Shown here: positions 61,543 to 64,000 of the stretch, in pieces
Position numbering within the stretch: position 1 is the stretch's first letter
Layout: each line of letters starts with the position of its first letter
Program-made: the position numbers and the translations under genes
Notes under the pieces: generated by a model
The model's database searches: none
What the model saw: only the letters and a program-made list of their open reading frames with translations
Told to the model about the DNA's origin: nothing
NCBI GenBank assembly: GCA_014529385.2
Contig: CM043968.1
Span: 23,071,013-23,135,012 of the forward strand
Source: Adiantum capillus-veneris
Taxonomy: Eukaryota > Streptophyta > Polypodiopsida > Polypodiales > Pteridaceae
DNA: 64,000 nucleotides
Direction: 5' to 3'

Positions 61543-64000
61543 TCACATACACCATTGTCTCTCTCCACCTTCGTTGAATTTCACGAGCTCCGGAGTTGTT
61601 GTATGCCATTGTCTTTTAGCTTTTTGTTGTTGTAAATGTCTGATGGCTTGTGTTGTTGCTGAATTTTCCAAGACTTCTTTTGCCTGCATTCGATGAATGA
61701 TTCTACGATAGAACCATTCAAATAGTTCTCTCAAACTGTTAGCCTTGATTCGAGAGCCACCATGTCGTGTGTGCCTGAAATAAGCATTTCTCGCCATGTA
61801 ATGAGACTTTTCCATCCCTTGGGTATTCCATATTGCCGGGTTCCCATACTTCTGTATAAAATATGGCAAATGATTGAAGATGATGTGCTGGATATGAAAA
61901 CAGATTAGTTAGAATGTTTTACAGTCACATATTTGCACATAAGAGAGAAAGAAATACATGATAATACCATGTAGTGAGTAATCTGGGTGTCTGTCCATGC
62001 TGTCTTGAATGATTTTTTCAGAAGGTTGAGATTTTCCTTGAACTTGTTCATATCACCTTGTGACCAGTCATCTTTGTCGCACATCAAAAATAGGATGTCT
62101 ATTGATCGCCAAACCTTAGCCTTCGCGTTACGAGTAGTTGGTTCGTGGTCTTTGACTGCAATATGTAGCTTTTTCCAGCTCTGATACTCTACCTTGCTAA
62201 CATAAGATGTGTTATATATTTTTCCATGTTTTGTTAGCTTTGGATCTCTTGTACCTTGGGGCTTAGATAAAAACCTCCGTGCCTTCACCCCGCCGATGGA
62301 TGGTTTGCATGGGACATCCTTCTCAGCAGTTGATCTCTTTTCATCCCGCTGGATTTTCACATTGCCACCATGAAGCCCCATATCCGACAGTACCATTTCT
62401 AAGCACTGCAGGGCTACTTGTCGTTCTGCGGAGCTCTTAATCTTCCAAGCAAACCCGATGTATAAGTAGACCAATTTCTCCACAATTCTACAAAGGGCAT
62501 GCATTGTACAAATGTGGACATTCACAAGTGGTATTTTCAAAACCGGTCGAAAAGCAGGATCCTCAATGTGACGTGTTGGAGCTTTTCTCCACCACTTTGG
62601 GTCCATGACCTTTGCAGGCTCCATGCAGAACAAACACGGTGACTTTGCCATTGCACCCATTCCACAATTATACATGCACTTTAATGTTTTAAGGTCACCT
62701 ACAAGATGCCACTGAACTTGAAAGTCTCCCCTTCCATCTAGACGTAGTACCTCTCCCTGGTTAGTCTGTCGATCAATCACCTCCGGAATATTAGTTCGAT
62801 GGAACACCCAATATAGAATCTCATGATCTTCTTTCTTTACCTGCAACACAAAATAAATGAGACTTAAGTAGATCTGAACATTTGAGCTTACTTGAGAATC
62901 TCGCTTACCTCAAACGCACCAAGCCACCATATGTTAGATTCTGATTGAACACTAAAATATAAAGGATCATCACTGGGACACTTTGAGAGGGCTCTATTCA
63001 TTAAAGTAATAGTAACACGCTCTAGCTTTTTCTCTTTAACAAGCTCACACTCATCCAGTTTTAACACAAAATGTAATAGCCCACGTGACTCTTCAAATGT
63101 GATGTTGTAAAACTCCACCATTCTCTTCTGTAGTATCCGCAGGTCCATAAAAATATTGTTGAACTCATCATATGCCATGTTTGCTCCATGGCCACTGTAA
63201 GTTGCTTTAATATGAAAGGGCTGTCCAAGATAGTCTCCCTGTGCCTCGCTAAGCTGAAGCCTCTCTTTCCAAACACTTGAGGCTGATGGTAGAAGTTTGG
63301 ATTTTATACCCTTCCTAACCAAGATGGATGAGATAGACTTTTGGATAGCCGAATATCCTCTTTTGCTTACACCAAGTGAATCAAGTGTGCCTTGTATCTC
63401 TTTTGCAGGCACTGAGTTCTCTGAAATAAAGCGGTCCACTACATTTCGTTGTAGGACCTTAAACTTCTTGTCATGTACTATATCTGCTGCCAGGCTTCTA
63501 CTTATAAGTGGCTTCAATCTCTTTCCTATATTGGCTTTGGGGTCAATGTTTTCCTTGTCAGGATAGATTGAATCTCTACATGAAGACGATGCATAAGTAA
63601 ATAACAGAAAATTTGCTTCACTAACACTATTTAGGCACATGAAAACAATGCATAACAAGAAAAAACAAAAAGATTACTTAACTAAGACAATGTAGCCAAC
63701 CAAGAAGCATCACCTTAATGCTCGGATTCTTTTCTTGAGACCTCCTGATGCAACCTGCAATGTTTCAAGATTGCGTAATTTCTTCTTTCGGATACGACCA
63801 CCCAAGATGGTGTCCTTCATTTGACAACTTCGCACCTTTCCTTTCAGTTCTTGTACCTCTGTTTTATGTTGCAAAATGGTAACTTGATCTCTAGAATGTA
63901 AATGTGAAAGGCGAACAATCTCACATTGTTGAGCTTGGAGAATTCTCTTGTAAGTTTCAGCTTCTCTTGTAAGTGATTTACAATAACCCAGAAGGCCCTT
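61543..64000 (-). CDS. gene B: transposon-type RNase H-fold-like protein, 3' part (partial)
   Basis: Exons visible: 64000-63714 (open at the edge), 63575-62909, 62840-61968 and 61887-61543; introns 138, 68 and 80 bp, all frame-true; about 723 residues seen, no lesion. The first exon encodes a helical, coiled-coil-like stretch. The core has FHIKATYSGHGANMAYDEF, VQWHLVGDLKTLKCMYNCG, AMAKSPCLFCMEP and VNVHICTMHALCRIVEK, later HIIFNHLPYFIQKYG and NTQGMEKSHYMARNAYFRHT. This 'gGDlK.l....G..a...pC..C' plus 'QG.E..H' pattern belongs to uncharacterised transposon-derived proteins of plants and invertebrates; Asp in GDLK may be catalytic. Function inferred as a transposase relative, not shown. Confidence 0.6.

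Overview
This is nuclear DNA of a land plant. It has GT-AG introns of about 50-180 bp, Ty1-copia elements primed by initiator tRNA-Met, Ty3-gypsy elements of plant type, MULE-like foldback DNA and very heavy GA/CT microsatellite load. A fern or other seedless plant is my best guess from this mix, but nothing here proves the lineage. No rRNA, tRNA, CRISPR array or bacterial feature was seen.

Layout. 1-7.7 kb: 3' end of a charged protein gene, a frameshifted FCP1-like HAD phosphatase gene (+), a GA/minisatellite block, and a four-exon transposase-derived (RNase H-fold-like) gene on the minus strand whose second intron holds a 173-bp satellite array. 7.8-52.7 kb: nested retrotransposons. A minus-strand Ty3-gypsy relic (gypsy-1) is hit by a Ty1-copia (copia-1), which is interrupted by a plus-strand gypsy (gypsy-2). 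Gypsy-2 in turn carries a 924-bp foldback element, a second copia (copia-2) and a complete, very young, pol-less gypsy (gypsy-3: TSD AGCTG, LTRs differing only in a CT tract). Further right lie a different gypsy relic (gypsy-5), unassigned decayed DNA, and two relics of the gypsy-3 family (4a, 4b). 52.7-64 kb: a cluster of four host-like genes in alternating orientation (C+, E-, D+, B-), starting at a terminal inverted repeat of the same family as the foldback element.

The most striking gene is E (minus, 57507-54725). Its spliced frame reads histone H3/CENH3-like domain, then Ulp1-type cysteine protease, then acidic linker, then FCP1-like HAD phosphatase. One TAG sits just after the protease Cys-Gly. 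Its 5' neighbour D is an intact unknown protein; B is an intact RNase H-fold-like/transposon-type protein; C is unknown with one TGA. Because the TIR at 52690 cuts into a gypsy gag gene and the rest of that gypsy is not found to the right, I infer that 52690 to beyond 64000 may lie inside a large TIR transposon carrying these genes as cargo. The left cluster (HAD gene convergent with a transposase-like gene) may be part of a related unit.

All exon joins were worked out by hand from splice consensus and frame; no search or alignment program was run.
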